From positions 92,799-156,798 of the forward strand of contig BNBP01000006.1 in NCBI GenBank assembly GCA_014656015.1: DNA of 64,000 nucleotides, in the 5' to 3' direction. The translations under genes were made by a program, and so were the position numbers. This stretch comes from Streptomyces griseoaurantiacus (lineage in GTDB: Bacteria > Actinomycetota > Actinomycetes > Streptomycetales > Streptomycetaceae). Shown piece by piece: positions 62,201-64,000 of this stretch (the stretch's first letter is position 1; each line of letters starts with the position of its first letter). The notes under the pieces are model-generated. The model searched no databases, was not told the DNA's origin, and worked only from the letters and a program-made list of their open reading frames with translations.

Positions 62201-64000
62201 TGGCTGTCGTCGCGTGCGACCACGGGCGCGGGGTGCGGGAAGGATTCCGGGGCGTGGGGGTCGATCCCGAGGTCCCGCAACCGGTCCTCGCTGTCGTGCA
62301 GGTGCTGCTCGGCGCGGTCCACCCGCTGCTGTGCCGCGTCGAGGGCGTCGAGGTCCCGACTGCTGCCCTCACCGGCGTCGATCCGCGTCCTGATGCGTGC
62401 GGCGTCGTCGGTCGCCTGCTTGAGTTCCCGTACGGCGTCGATGTGCTGATCGCGGGCCTCGGAGACGTCGAGGTCGGAGACGTCGGCGCCGCGGGGACCG
62501 TCGGGGGCGGTCGTGGTGCTCGTGGTGTCGGTGCCGCGGCCACTGGTGTCGGTGTCCGAGGAGGTGTCCAGGGCCTTGCCCTTGTCGTGCACGTCCTGCG
62601 GGGTGCCATTACCGGTGCCGGTGGTCGACGGGGCGCCGCGTCCGGTGGTTGCGACGGGGGCCGGCGCCGGGGCGGGCGCGGTGCCGGTGGTGTCGACGGG
62701 GGAGCCGGTGTCGCCGCCCTCGGTACGGGTGACGTCTCCCGGGGTGTTGCCGATCGGACCGCCCTTGAGGTCCGTACCGGCGGTCGTGCCGGGGTCGTTC
62801 GCACCGGACGTGGTGTCGATGCCGGACGTGTCGGGCGTGTCCGTCGCCTCGTCGAGGTCGGTGGCGCCGTCCGTCCCGGTGGCGTCGGTCGTGCCGTCCG
62901 TGTCCGGAGCCGTGCCGTCCGTCCGCACCGGGGCGGGCGGACGGGTACCGCCGCCGGTAGGGGAGGACGAGGGGGACGAGGAGTTCGGGGCGCCGGACGA
63001 CTGACCGCCCGTACCCGCCCCCGTGCCGTTGGCGTTCGAGGCGTTGCCGGGGGCAGGTGCGGGGGAGCCGGTGGGCGAGGTGACGTGCGGCAGGGGCGCA
63101 CCGGTGGTGGGCAGGGGAGTACCGGAGGTGTCCCCCGGGTCCGGGGTCCCCTTCGTGTGGTCGGTCCCCGGTCCTGCGGTCTGCGTGACGGCGTCGTCGT
63201 CGCCGAAGAGGCTCTCGGTGTCGCTGTCGGTGTCGCTGTCTCCGGGGTTTCCGTCGAAGACGCTGTCGATGTCGGTCTCGGTGTCGCTGTCGTCGAAGAG
63301 GCTGTCGTCGTCGTAGACGCTGTCGGCGTCGTCGAACGTGTCGTTGTGGTCCTGGTTGTTCCCCTGGCCCTGGCCCTGCGTCGATGTCGAGCCGGGTCGG
63401 ATGCTGCCGGGGGCCGTCCCGTTCTGGGGTGTGCCGTTCGCGGGTGTTCCGGTGTCCGCGTGCTGTCCGTTGCCGTCAGTGCCCGGGGAGGTCTTCGGCG
63501 GGACCGTGTCGAGGTGGCCGGGGTCAAGGTGTCCGGCGCCGGGCCGGGGTCCGTTGAGTTCGAGGTCGTCGAGGTCGACGCCGGGGACCTCGGTGGTGAT
63601 CCCGTTGCCGTCGGCTCCCGTCTGCGAGGAGCCGGAACCCGGACGGTTCTGCCCTCCGCCGGGTGCGGAGGACGTCGTGCTCGGGGGCACGGTGAGGGAG
63701 GACCCCGGGCCAGGAGAGGGGGCGCCGCCGCCGGGGCTGTCGGAGGAGCCGGACGACGAGGAGGAGGTGTCGTCGTTCTTCGAGCCCAGGATGTCGTCGG
63801 GGCCGACGGTGTTGACGTTCGGCGGCTTCTTGAAGTTGAACTTGCCGCCCAGCCACGAGGCGCCCTGGCCCAGGTGGCGCTCGCTGACCGAGCTGAGACC
63901 GCCGCCGAGGAAGGTCGTCAGGCCCTCGGTGGGGAAGTGGAAGATGGCCGCCGTGGCCAGCTCACCCAGCGCCTCCGCGCCGCCCTCGGTGAGGAAGTGC
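38206..64000 (-). CDS. Giant multi-protease repeat protein ('lonely Cys'-like), N-terminus outside window
   Basis: One uninterrupted frame runs from the window edge to TGA at 38206-38208, at least 8,597 residues. Translation before the first internal Met (63690) is open to base 63999, so the start lies upstream of the gene, beyond the window. Order from the N-terminal side: a Gly/Ser/Pro/Asp-rich linker; a short coiled coil and unassigned domain (61.6-62.5 kb); repeat R1; divergent R2 with an added HEFGH zincin; R3; R4; R5; a region of about 1,900 residues without recognised family (41.0-46.6 kb); coiled coils (40.1-41.0 kb); an OTU-like domain (38.9-39.8 kb); and a short acidic tail. Each repeat contains a His-Gly and Asp-X-Cys dyad of clan-CD type, 47 residues apart in all five. 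No KS, A, TPS or ATP-binding motifs are visible. The overall plan resembles giant Streptomyces proteins annotated 'lonely Cys domain-containing' (from memory) and polymorphic toxins with several peptidase domains. Role in processing, antagonism or surface display is inferred only. Confidence 0.93.
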   Translation of the reverse strand, partial: HFLTEGGAEALGELATAAIFHFPTEGLTTFLGGGLSSVSERHLGQGASWLGGKFNFKKPPNVNTVGPDDILGSKNDDTSSSSSGSSDSPGGGAPSPGPGSSLTVPPSTTSSAPGGGQNRPGSGSSQTGADGNGITTEVPGVDLDDLELNGPRPGAGHLDPGHLDTVPPKTSPGTDGNGQHADTGTPANGTPQNGTAPGSIRPGSTSTQGQGQGNNQDHNDTFDDADSVYDDDSLFDDSDTETDIDSVFDGNPGDSDTDSDTESLFGDDDAVTQTAGPGTDHTKGTPDPGDTSGTPLPTTGAPLPHVTSPTGSPAPAPGNASNANGTGAGTGGQSSGAPNSSSPSSSPTGGGTRPPAPVRTDGTAPDTDGTTDATGTDGATDLDEATDTPDTSGIDTTSGANDPGTTAGTDLKGGPIGNTPGDVTRTEGGDTGSPVDTTGTAPAPAPAPVATTGRGAPSTTGTGNGTPQDVHDKGKALDTSSDTDTSGRGTDTTSTTTAPDGPRGADVSDLDVSEARDQHIDAVRELKQATDDAARIRTRIDAGEGSSRDLDALDAAQQRVDRAEQHLHDSEDRLRDLGIDPHAPESFPHPAPVVARDDSQRQWIASQVTADDLPDGLPTGLDPHTTVTLRDLTAAGVAVGPALNTQLALNNGEVSLRDTGLDPVDQVKVLMNRPGPWPQSLDTVAADTSRRIWQDSYEDFTGSLPPGTDPRSAREAWDRATGLVLPLELHPVRADSRYTTGPFRDAVRQVADLLAGGSGRPAAVTRADQLRTDLGLPFRVRGGAPESTATIDGPQPVPTTSNAPAPAVTTDPVAPPEVAPPTHATVPTVTAAAPAHVTNPVGPSNVPTVHLLSSPAPTGPLTSDSAPEPSAMSVDTHGDGATVAPHPDPHSVLPDPYRDLLVGAFGADIIQNPVYPQLRDATARLDFLRRGDGDVALRQGPLNLAAVARRVLLLDPAAQVGSNEYGQLFRIALDPATQQPRSLASLTAYGLVLRGALSQPHAITASDGTPYGRDWDGDPGDSHGLDFVLDTVWDHTGRPAGQRQTTNPHPAPWRPAPGRPRPYVIMADGGPHTVSVATSDNTRTDLPIDVFTELLALDPTLTALPPDVPVLLLVPEGGGRQLELPRALAHRINRQVWSTSGHPVPGVRSDRTVTLFLRKSPGLPDGDWIPSNPGEVPQDTDPRAADVPAWERNLVSFTLVAEGDNTMRLGRAAFHPSEFAGDREKHYRRLHLAKDLERLHPATYSGLGRKPLTVGAAPGERAHHVVLHGAPHIVAMPQQDGSVYKASGEEFTGWLKRRPSVRNLRDQDWIYLDACWTGGSYRSDGRAYHSGVALPSPPDPLAQIPIAQLAANGTRKRVRAGDRSVGYGFNDDPDLWMQVITDGQARGGQVMEYWPEPLETELADLARTAGLHTGPDPVPGHTLDTTLRLVRALRHTFGPGIGQDPSYPGLLRGIGALETMRGNDPHLRDFTPFTLDLFERVTRAHRQFHGGAPALDTDAYRAVLAWATGAPPGTRLTDAVRIPVLTQVAQQLRSLPDLASTARSALPLAPSATVGPAEVSWLYWTNVKASEWIDSVPDIGAAAMAVMHLPAPDPHAPVGMLVARAIAAGRDPYNPVQLAAFHLEEVGALGYQSLTYDSSGLPNGRNWRTPVPPGERVDLSTVHTLAQRPDGTYDNLGQETAPWIGQGNQAYVVSAEDAGANHVRITVPGGRQFVVPYVEVAELLANDPHLNELNPETTDVALDMSYSGGDTAQPHTPPPLQPAIARSTGRTVWAPKGASMVARIGSNGPYALAGLPAVNGTTAAADWVAAPSPYSVPTQSPGAGSIAPNPLGSDPSTSSGIRSSFSPGTAPDGPRPAPTTSNDSDPTPSTGRPLTVGGDPQAPGDPYESYDATYTGVSPETADWADDVLTDLVGEQPDLDALARRLLHLDYGAPTDTATIDRLYELVVAADRAGRATSLAAIGAFDLDRRGALDDQWLVRDTGGRRVGRDWTGSAGRPRVDRYLKVSPSGRVTRVDAPWPQQRQWIVSAEGGPEGPWLNDRDGNVLVPNGWDEFAELLRHDPAWQQRGDLVIAVPQAGSQALEGPATVSDLLGVRTWSTHGTVDWSGRTTSGDPLMRVGGTAIVWVSNRPGQRTRAVPGGVTDIHGRRIDDREIASTTMTLPNGQTSYGRSMMQPGDPVRAKQGRLDGKIRHFAYAEVREGPNGESTIVRESALHPLPFDPAYVMSFHGTSMGGQVPTTDDDVTYASLGEIAGFFGRRGSFRRLRPRDMVLAEACEVSDYPPGTNDPLHFPRGIQHISNRVDQPIVAVNKTIFATPARDGKPDRYLLETADIGNPVDVSWHYAYPEPSHDALLEIGERISGGLQQTPTPEQLLSWLRAAREIYGPDFGPGSPGFDPTMQALGTIDAQRPDAGGTGTLTLPWLREFSQPYNQAYGYPEDSWNGLRWLIHSMSNANTGGDPQAPTDTSDTNPDLTIPATTPRPDGGLDALPPPGVPYGVDNSVATSVLERGGQDWWRARAAAGDPVLRQHTWTSVNRQTPDMNGVLQPTTVHGTFRVRRFTHNDVNYTDIEVRTALTTRDPLTAQQLADLWTELSADIDAVYNTPGHKLPNGDILHVTPVRVAHGDPDTDWLADVYTPAPGKRPSHHRIPVNLRAGSRIGAHEFGHQVGLPDEYTDKSTSKDIEPVQGINISGSLMGRYNEPIDPAELETYEREAAEGRPTLTGDGMAQGGLRDRNLGRIARFVGDLPTSTPRITPLPTGLPDDALTGLTDFHATVDRALQTIPTTSGITDDALDAYNDFNNLLETTLRIAQVEAGLDTPPLTVTTVGGDPQAPVDTYEDHLIQIFGPGVTQLPGYQDLHDALARLDTLRGTDSDPALRQGPLDLDAVTRRVLLLDPAAPIGATQYRDLFRLAQDPAIVRAPRLATLAALGLAGRGALSEPRGITAPDGTPYGREWLDDPGASHGLDLDLDNVWDHTGQPITQPQTTGPRPAPWRPAAGRPRPFVVAAGGSPHSVTVVTSDGARTSVPADVFIELLAMDPTLSGLPQDVPVLLLVPYAGGRQLDLPRALADRLGRNVWSTSGYPAQDGLSDSTTRIFLFERPGTPRGDWILSTPGEVLSETETTQTADVPAWERNLVSFTLVADGDNTQQLGRAAFHPGEFAGLREPQYRNLHRVTLVEHQHPAFPRALATVPLTVGAKPGERVYHLAMHGSPRHVMAPQEDGSTYEATGQELTGWLKRRPSVRRLRDQDWIYLDACWTGGAHPGTAFTNAGAPLPPTADPLADTPLAQVVANGMRKRVRALERPVGYVGSPQDVRLFTSTDVGQRPGNVLEFWPEPRDTELADLARTAGLHTGPDPVPGHTLDTTLRLVRALRQTFGPGIGEDPSYPGLLRGIGALETMRSNDPHLGSVTPFTLDLFRRAAFADLRARGGNTPSVDTAAFRALLTRAAGAPEGTRLSDFVQIPGLTWVAQQLTSMPNLQAAAVRVLGLEPSAALGPADLARLYWARVKALEYLASVRDPGAAAAAALHLPAPDPTKRDQLGWLATTAIAAGRDPYAPHQLAAFHLQQLGAFAPGSLTHDPSGRANGRNWAGALPPGGHVDLSTVSVLRPGGSYRNGGQEQAPWTARDKTGFVVRAVDAGAGRTWIALPGGRLRVPHAEVAALLAHDPDLLSENLQDTQVVLAVSQAGSGTPASGTAQSPAPLSLRAAVARSTGRTVWAPSGTVDLNRPGNRGDFSLSGIPAAGGTAAADWVRTPPVPAVPNQPATATATPTTPIPTNSDAAASLNLPPSPQTGAGPDPLPDPATPSQDIYHDHLVRAFGADITQDLRYHDLHDALARLDTLRGTDSDPALRQGPLDLDAVTRRVLVLPPGTPLSTGHYDALFRFTTAPDAAQAPSLAAIAAVGLVMRGAMSTWMAVKAPDDTPYGRDWGSSLGADRSLDMDLDSVWQDNGAPSWESRTTDPRPAPWRPAAGKPRPYVIKTGGSPYALTVTTLDGATTSVPVDVFAELLALDPALTALPPDVPVVLLVPHAGGRQLELPRALAHRLDRPVWSTSGNPETQKADDGKVRVFLEKRTGLPVGDWITSRPGEVMSDPTTQTTDVPAWERNMVSYTVVADDDPTLQIGRAAFHPQDFSTRESIYRTIHRARLYARFYPAIRKETAPTPLTVGAAPGERVHHVLMHGAPDAVSVPQQDGSTYRASGEEITGWLKRRPSVKRLRDQDWIDFDLCFTGGAYRPGAARLIGSNVALPPATDPLAQPPLAQIVANGTRKRVRAADRVSAYAVNPSTGVPRFLLHADARGNDSRALEFWPEPLDAELADLARTAGLHTGPDPVPGHTLDTTLRLVRALRHAFGPGIGPGFRQDPTYPDLLHGIGALEKMRDNDPHLRDITPFTLELFTRAARADRRDHGDGRDVLDADTYRGLLTRAATAPPNTSLSDFVQIPLSVRAADQLRNLPHVAALATRLLQLPPSAPVGAAEMTRLYWAYVEAAEWIQSVPDIGATAAAALHLPTPDPALQGRLVELATAVIAAGLNPRNPAELGAFDLVLRGALGDHSLYFDPSGRPVGRNWSAPQPGQVVDSSAVLTATRQPQGTYGLTGSAQAPWVDQGKHGFVVSAQNAGPGRVRIALPGMPPVDVTNAEVAELLALDPALAVRDLRTTQVVLAVHGSGGSTAPATGMPPVPPSIDASLPLRFAVALSTGRTVWAPQGRLQVAPLPNSGHSSLTGIFDTPGTTAAADFVPTSPDFWIPAAAVSAAPLAPTHSDGSVTSQPPSQPQDPYRDHLVRSFGTDIVQSPRYQQLHDAVGRLDTLRANDSDPALRQGPLDLDAVTRRVLVLDAATPLTTEHYDMALLFAGAPGAAQASGLATIAAIGLAMRGALSGGLALTSPDGTRYGRDWGSGAAADRTVDLDLDSVWQDNGAQSGRSRTTDPRPAPWRPAAGKPRPYVIKTGGSPYALTVTTPNDDRMTVPVDVFAELLALDPALTALPPDVPVVLLVPHAGGRQLELPRALAHRLNRPVWSTSGNPDTQKADDGKVRVFLEKRTGLPVGDWITSRPDEVMSDPTTQTTDVPAWERNMVSYTVVADDDPTLQIGRAVLDPSDFATREATYRKLNQDYLLHRYVSSARALKQGVRPRVGAAPGEPVHHVFMHGTPEYVQVPQKDGSVYPASGEEITGWLKRRPSVSRLGDRGWINFDACWTGGAYRHGAYKRTHSDAPLPRAVDPLTTIPLSQVVANGTRKRVRAGDRVNGYDLDPDTGKPRWFVFDDVRGGLAHTVEYYPEPLDTELADLARTAGLHTGPDPVPGHTLDTTLRLVRALRQTFGPRVGEDPSYHDLVRGIGAVERMRSDDPQLKDVAPFTLDLFKRAAAANRRDHGDGRVLLNADAYRAFLARAVTAPPGTALSDFVTLPMPVWVAGQIRTMRDPAAFARRALQLPPSAPVGTTEMTQAYWAFVKASEWFQSLPDRGTTAAVALHLPAPDSSPSRGLQLVDLAMKAFAAGHDPHNVMQLAAFDLTLRGAFDTHSQYVDSSGRVVGRNWGRQRPHQTQQLDSSALVTLTQRADGSYARSGPDTAPWAGPDTDPYLVSTKDNGHGRYRVTLRGGQHVDVPRAELAELLALDPDLLRRNATTTQVVLNVSRTGGSPAPAGDPLATAPPPLAPTMPLPHAVALATGRTVWAPKGTSEVRQFPGTGHLSLTGVFDAPGTKAASDFVPVSPDFWASNATTSAAPPPPTHAGGTTPSDSAAPTAGLPYVSSDGGVTTAGPTAPDSDAEDGYVADHTDLLSEEGPPPTVPPPPRTQVESSYVRRYGALPDGSVGLVQLPAFSPEVLAGLHEQVYSELGVDPDNPPADVREQVEDRLSGAQLALNLAYVRSAGGHRVTIRVDGTDHTIDVQLTLSHPRPSTRQGLFDTRDPDKHVERRGFGTRETYSGQPSGTYRTFQAPWTGSWPIGAGTAVRAVDGAATASITHNQASDSATVTYSVQTTTSQRSNEPSDPIEFDTHWRVRRDAPNVPEAAASAARTGTPAPTSVASEGWSAPQSHGPTTIWFPRHLTAADPAPDSLPEPADLHELPLYGVDSVIDPGALYEHVHQSFRADLDDTAAEQVSTFLSEQVLRGTLPMQIDEGLHSPVITDGSGNVVGMLRLETTPVVAPAQRQSVEGQINLESHVVNYSKVSLSSKYTSGIAITGNVAAALTGDHSEGHPHSADTIGGSAGARGQAQINVSNTYGAESSSGTMHAVRTNRSHLLAPAAVGYRVTLIRPDGTESPAPVFSPKHGMDLRVLSKADAEGHRPSDEELRELPDSLEHLDGLGLSAAPLDVTGTAALYDRAEAWLRREGFLPPAPGTPAATGLGAKLKKLARDHEPEHQIRLHAQLNNLRKLRDARSRVGRRAGSDSMIDGGQSLHFEIPTGTDTGVRRVRLQLTAERDTSRESRHDKVLPGIQVMGLALGVGSDSEQLGESYGGGAGPLGSVSGPLGDWGGFGFGGDYQYVHQYTDGDGVGGSTGHDQFFIGTAQDTHKFEVPVRLALDLFADDGDRPSVRFGEEVNAAAAAAATPAAPAVPTASTTSAAPAPPTVSGSMWLAVPHSRTRAPAPKPAPRPRAGHTGGVPRRPNPTDMARLEGTDATGAPLPNLVRVPDDALIDVMRGSAVIDSLFQRAAAEIRRQVRASETAADDSGTGPILPLTTADAGRTTGTGDGRQSRKWTSPLAGQGLTDTRTRAAESRYAATTPGSLIAHGHELLKNTYVVEGLTLPGALSDGQYTLELRAIAHDPELLGTDKQYTETGAGAVDTAQQSKSLGKSHQVGFTGLASQNPPAVPENDENSPELVNPEIDGTIGVTNRAGTKSFVGLFNPSARFGYTFRTDESDALSSSTAVNRVPTESGEKHRVKSGLTYVLTLRAGSRTAFNGPGELGTIDPVTFAADVPGGLEFLMTRGQHLRDARWMSSVRGLTAESAPKLTAGLPSSYTRDRELGLGTVLSVIEYQRPAPAAPPAAPAPVATSGTAAPASTPAIPLGPVTPRERRGQVYRDMVELVEIEAPGATTPGHPGYQSGVHSRIAQITSTAGLRSLPGRGPGGTFGRATTRFHFRHHGFGGERLVEVALAAVPRRSQDLAGVRGVSHPGSGFEQWQSHTAAGRTTSKSWVRQKQLGVNLTTRHLRRNQPPGQSRVDRSAPVLTPQAATSKSSRRATTADNRFWLRTDNGADFDGLEYDYVVSVRSVLVMDWPPNVLGGLIQNGVIAWERASVNTRRWLDELLERGRPQTRSTPVRLALRFTGTETNTRTTPASVTAPAAVSTVDPRNRLLPGPPPTPYLTDSQMFSPTGPTPVFHFDGWAHLETALNEVTPISDGGWHVQLTGASLEGRAARLGQLVQAGRISLDRPRLVAGLLRRMPGSRPLEGPPTQPPSLTITLYNPRRATHGDDVTLDQLHNVTDTLSTAAGADHTFSVGFTELLSADADGHQLAGMSVPIVQRPAQPTSFGGTVTGSRRDWLKHGSTSAPGDGARGTRSYAIDADVHLLVEGPEGTRHVTGTATLRVEERDLLGHGLITEEESPPRVRDLPSLVPDWDTGELSDLSQRLHSALNTEVDGVQLWVSLGPDQDGVRLGRVLYGASRAAVLGNRPVELMTRGPEGIRRWEFNSEGSLVTDDPQLTEAWTPFHAQAQLLHSATLTLADAPGQLRRLTMALRHADHALTHAVVALESARDMVRTAITAEERAKARAALSIKTARQHRKLVGTLEQGLKTAQQTVATLPPVIAANEKTAADARRDLRTALDRLTQVENTVRAERAAAAAKGSSTRTGQDAQGVGSAVPPAGRPAPPAPSESPAATGAPRSGRPAADVADDPRVRAVLPAITAAENTLQEVTKQLEENSGKLRKAQKIVTDGPARVQEAQTTRDEAVEQAGRDAAAVVSRGEDVRIARLRESRAEKRVERAETKVLRRNDQLATAADAQARALSDHSSATEALEDLSTAVRDNAPAPEQSLRTTFATTSPRWPRPGGRLAPLPAAGQSHSAIPRVTTDPARITRKSTFKLGRTGTAKPTHPDIPKITRTGTSKPTHTMPAHSGTVATGKGKEAAAAPVTRETPYIAPRGALVPTPGDNRCLLSAVIGSAPQLVRTRLQEAGLPVGPRVATWLGRPTGVQQTLRSVALNSGGGRDARHLRTVQDQLQNLVQNRLAAAIGGTRPLSPQVLGQLRSLLVTEFAAQVRDESDAWVDARLIQFGIGGLARPEDLDPTELQTLYAVEVSRQDAPHPAAGESPSNVQMFDYLRRRNALPALPNLTPEQRRELLITEYHHSTVPLTTPEANRLNRAVRNWSTEWNSLMGDVFLPLLADTLDAPIDVFTHAPGPVAEGGTLGFVIRYGPDSHTPALEVHYTGLNHYSASAAATHLSLAPPTAGPPSSLSSAREDSIEPPTPTMEGSSVGSVGDGSRGEDDGPAPVSYGERPDSFVASLASLLTGPGTAPAWAGARDPQQALRGWALSDAADRGVPADAALPDGDTDVSYEDLDRLKVLDDDQLRAQAILQGSLTVAEAGLDDAARLALVLANPDTLAYVLTLAALVARDTDRRIRLVPPGGGEVREFGPAGGTPLTVYFDGDRFTTTPPAPDDD
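38860..39770 (-). other. OTU-like cysteine protease domain
   Basis: PTPGDNRCLLSAVIG near the start matches the OTU pattern Asp-X-X-Cys-Leu (Cys codon 39724-39726). A terminal strand LEVHYTGLNHYSAS supplies the His in the Asn-His-Tyr pattern (His codon 38896-38898), 276 residues later. Helical sequence between them is longer than in minimal OTUs. OTU domains are deubiquitinase-type peptidases also used as effector domains in bacterial polymorphic toxins. Catalysis is unproven. Confidence 0.65.
40105..41015 (-). other. Coiled-coil region of the giant protein
   Basis: Two Ala/Glu/Arg/Gln-rich helical stretches (RKLVGTLEQGLKTAQQTVA and AENTLQEVTKQLEENSGKL) split by a Pro/Ala/Ser-rich linker at about 40.50-40.65 kb. 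Toward the OTU-like domain follows a basic linker with a short repeat (KITRTGTSKPTH, GRTGTAKPTH). Confidence 0.75.
41015..46640 (-). other. Unassigned region of the giant protein
   Basis: About 1,875 residues after R5, beginning TQVESSYVRRYGALPDGSVG. Many stretches look beta-rich (GQINLESHVVNYSKVSLSSKY, FGYTFRTDESDAL), separated by Ala/Pro linkers. A Gly-rich patch lies near 44.6 kb (GGGAGPLGSVSGPLGDWGGF). No motif recognised. It could be a shell or translocation region as in other very large toxins; not shown. Confidence 0.5.
46864..49680 (-). repeat. Giant-protein repeat R5 (about 939 residues)
   Basis: Begins DPYRDHLVRSFGTDIVQSP and ends SDFVPVSPDFW. Same order as the other full repeats and closest to R4 in DNA and protein. 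Confidence 0.88.
48262..48612 (-). other. Caspase-like module 5
   Basis: VHHVFMHGTP (His codon 48562-48564) and DRGWINFDACWTGG (Cys codon 48421-48423), 47 residues apart. Confidence 0.7.
49767..52581 (-). repeat. Giant-protein repeat R4 (about 938 residues)
   Basis: Begins DIYHDHLVRAFGADITQD and ends TTAAADFVPTSPDFW. It shares long nearly identical DNA with R5. The Cys motif is DLCFTGG, not DACWTGG. Confidence 0.88.
51160..51522 (-). other. Caspase-like module 4
   Basis: VHHVLMHGAP (His codon 51463-51465) and DQDWIDFDLCFTGG (Cys codon 51322-51324), 47 residues apart. Ala before Cys is replaced by Leu. Confidence 0.68.
52741..55500 (-). repeat. Giant-protein repeat R3 (about 920 residues)
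   Basis: Begins DTYEDHLIQIFGPGVTQLP and ends at TAAADWVRTPP. Same A / caspase-like / helical / A' order as R1, with DACWTGG and AMHGSP. Confidence 0.88.
54085..54432 (-). other. Caspase-like module 3
   Basis: VYHLAMHGSP (His codon 54376-54378) and DQDWIYLDACWTGG (Cys codon 54235-54237), 47 residues apart. Confidence 0.7.
55580..56610 (-). other. Zincin metalloprotease domain in R2
   Basis: HEFGH at 56022-56008 within GAHEFGHQVGLPDEY, that is HEXXHXXGXXDE, followed about 25 residues later by SGSLMGRYN, a likely Met-turn. The N-terminal part (GVPYGVDNSVATSVLERGG, VNRQTPDMNG) is unrelated to the caspase-like repeats. The Gly-X-X-Asp-Glu variant suits a metzincin/gluzincin-like fold; the third ligand is probably the Asp or Glu. 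Confidence 0.75.
57060..57330 (-). other. Caspase-like module 2 (divergent)
   Basis: AYVMSFHGTSMGG (His codon 57316-57318) and RPRDMVLAEACEV (Cys codon 57175-57177), again 47 residues apart, although surrounding sequence differs from the other copies. Conservation of just these elements argues they are functional. Confidence 0.7.
58561..61317 (-). repeat. Giant-protein repeat R1 (about 919 residues)
   Basis: Begins DPYRDLLVGAFGADIIQNP and ends at TTAAADWV. Internal order: header helix; sub-domain A ending LAHRINRQVWSTSG; caspase-like module; helical block ELADLARTAGLHTGPDPVPG; sub-domain A' ending ARSTGRTVWAPKG. A and A' are related to each other. Confidence 0.88.
59893..60246 (-). other. 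Caspase-like (clan CD) module 1
   Basis: Hydrophobic strand plus His-Gly (HHVVLHGAP; His codon 60196-60198), then KRRPSVRNLRDQDWIYLDACWTGG from about 60110 (Cys codon 60055-60057). His-to-Cys spacing is 47 residues, close to the 48 of caspase-1 (recalled). Confidence 0.7.
63189..63339 (-). other. Asp/Ser-rich linker of the giant protein
   Basis: Encodes about 50 residues dominated by Asp, Ser and Thr (SVYDDDSLFDDSDTETD, then SDTDSDTESLFGDDD), with repeated GAC-AGC codons visible as short DNA repeats. Probably a disordered, possibly calcium-binding, spacer. It sits inside a Gly/Thr/Pro-rich stretch running from about 62.5 to 63.8 kb. Confidence 0.8.

Noticed and set aside
38206..64000. Polyketide synthase or non-ribosomal peptide synthetase
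   Set aside because: Only the size fits. There are no ketosynthase, acyltransferase, adenylation, condensation or carrier-protein motifs.

Overview
The window is high-GC actinobacterial DNA, almost certainly from Streptomyces or a close relative. Codons end overwhelmingly in G or C, several starts are GTG, promoters resemble the HrdB type, and the gene content (ECF41 sigma factor, HxlR/TetR/LysR/LacI regulators, secreted glycosidases, ricin-type lectin) is typical of the genus. No rRNA, tRNA, CRISPR array or insertion sequence was seen.

Bases 1-20.7 kb are accessory metabolism in small regulator-linked units. They hold the end of an SDR gene, a membrane-anchored polysaccharide deacetylase, an HxlR regulator divergent from a quinone oxidoreductase, and a secreted type-B carboxylesterase divergent from a TetR gene with a palindromic operator. 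A TetR fragment and a DinB-like protein follow. A LysR regulator then diverges from a six-gene catabolic operon (8.4-15.4 kb): tartrate/malate-type dehydrogenase, MFS transporter, 2-hydroxyacid dehydrogenase, AtuA/DUF1446 protein, DUF4387 protein and KstD-like flavoprotein. Next come a TetR-controlled reductase cluster with a 22-bp operator, a decayed dehydrogenase tail and a threonine-dehydratase-like enzyme.

Bases 20.7-33 kb look like one sugar-scavenging regulon. A LacI regulator is followed by a galactofuranose-type (YtfQ/YtfR/YtfT/YjfF-like) ABC importer, and further on by a secreted PA14-GH2-LamG glycosidase. An AACGtTG(T/G)-type operator half lies on the promoters of all three units. 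Between importer and glycosidase sits an ECF41 sigma gene with its usual SDR partner and a plausible self-promoter. Bases 33-36 kb carry a YheO-type regulator with two PLP enzymes probably acting on D- and L-3-hydroxy amino acids. A GH16 lipoprotein follows.

Bases 38.2-64.0 kb are one minus-strand reading frame of at least 8,597 residues whose N-terminus lies outside the window. It holds four repeats of about 920-940 residues and one divergent repeat. Each of the five carries a clan-CD (caspase-like) His-Gly / Asp-X-Cys dyad with identical 47-residue spacing. The divergent repeat also carries an HEFGH zincin metalloprotease. The C-terminal part has a large unassigned region, long coiled coils and an OTU-like cysteine-protease domain. 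It resembles giant actinobacterial proteins that RefSeq names 'lonely Cys domain-containing protein' (from memory), and looks like a multi-protease polymorphic-toxin or effector polypeptide. A membrane-anchored ricin-lectin gene lies 45 bases downstream on the same strand. This giant gene is the most unusual object here.
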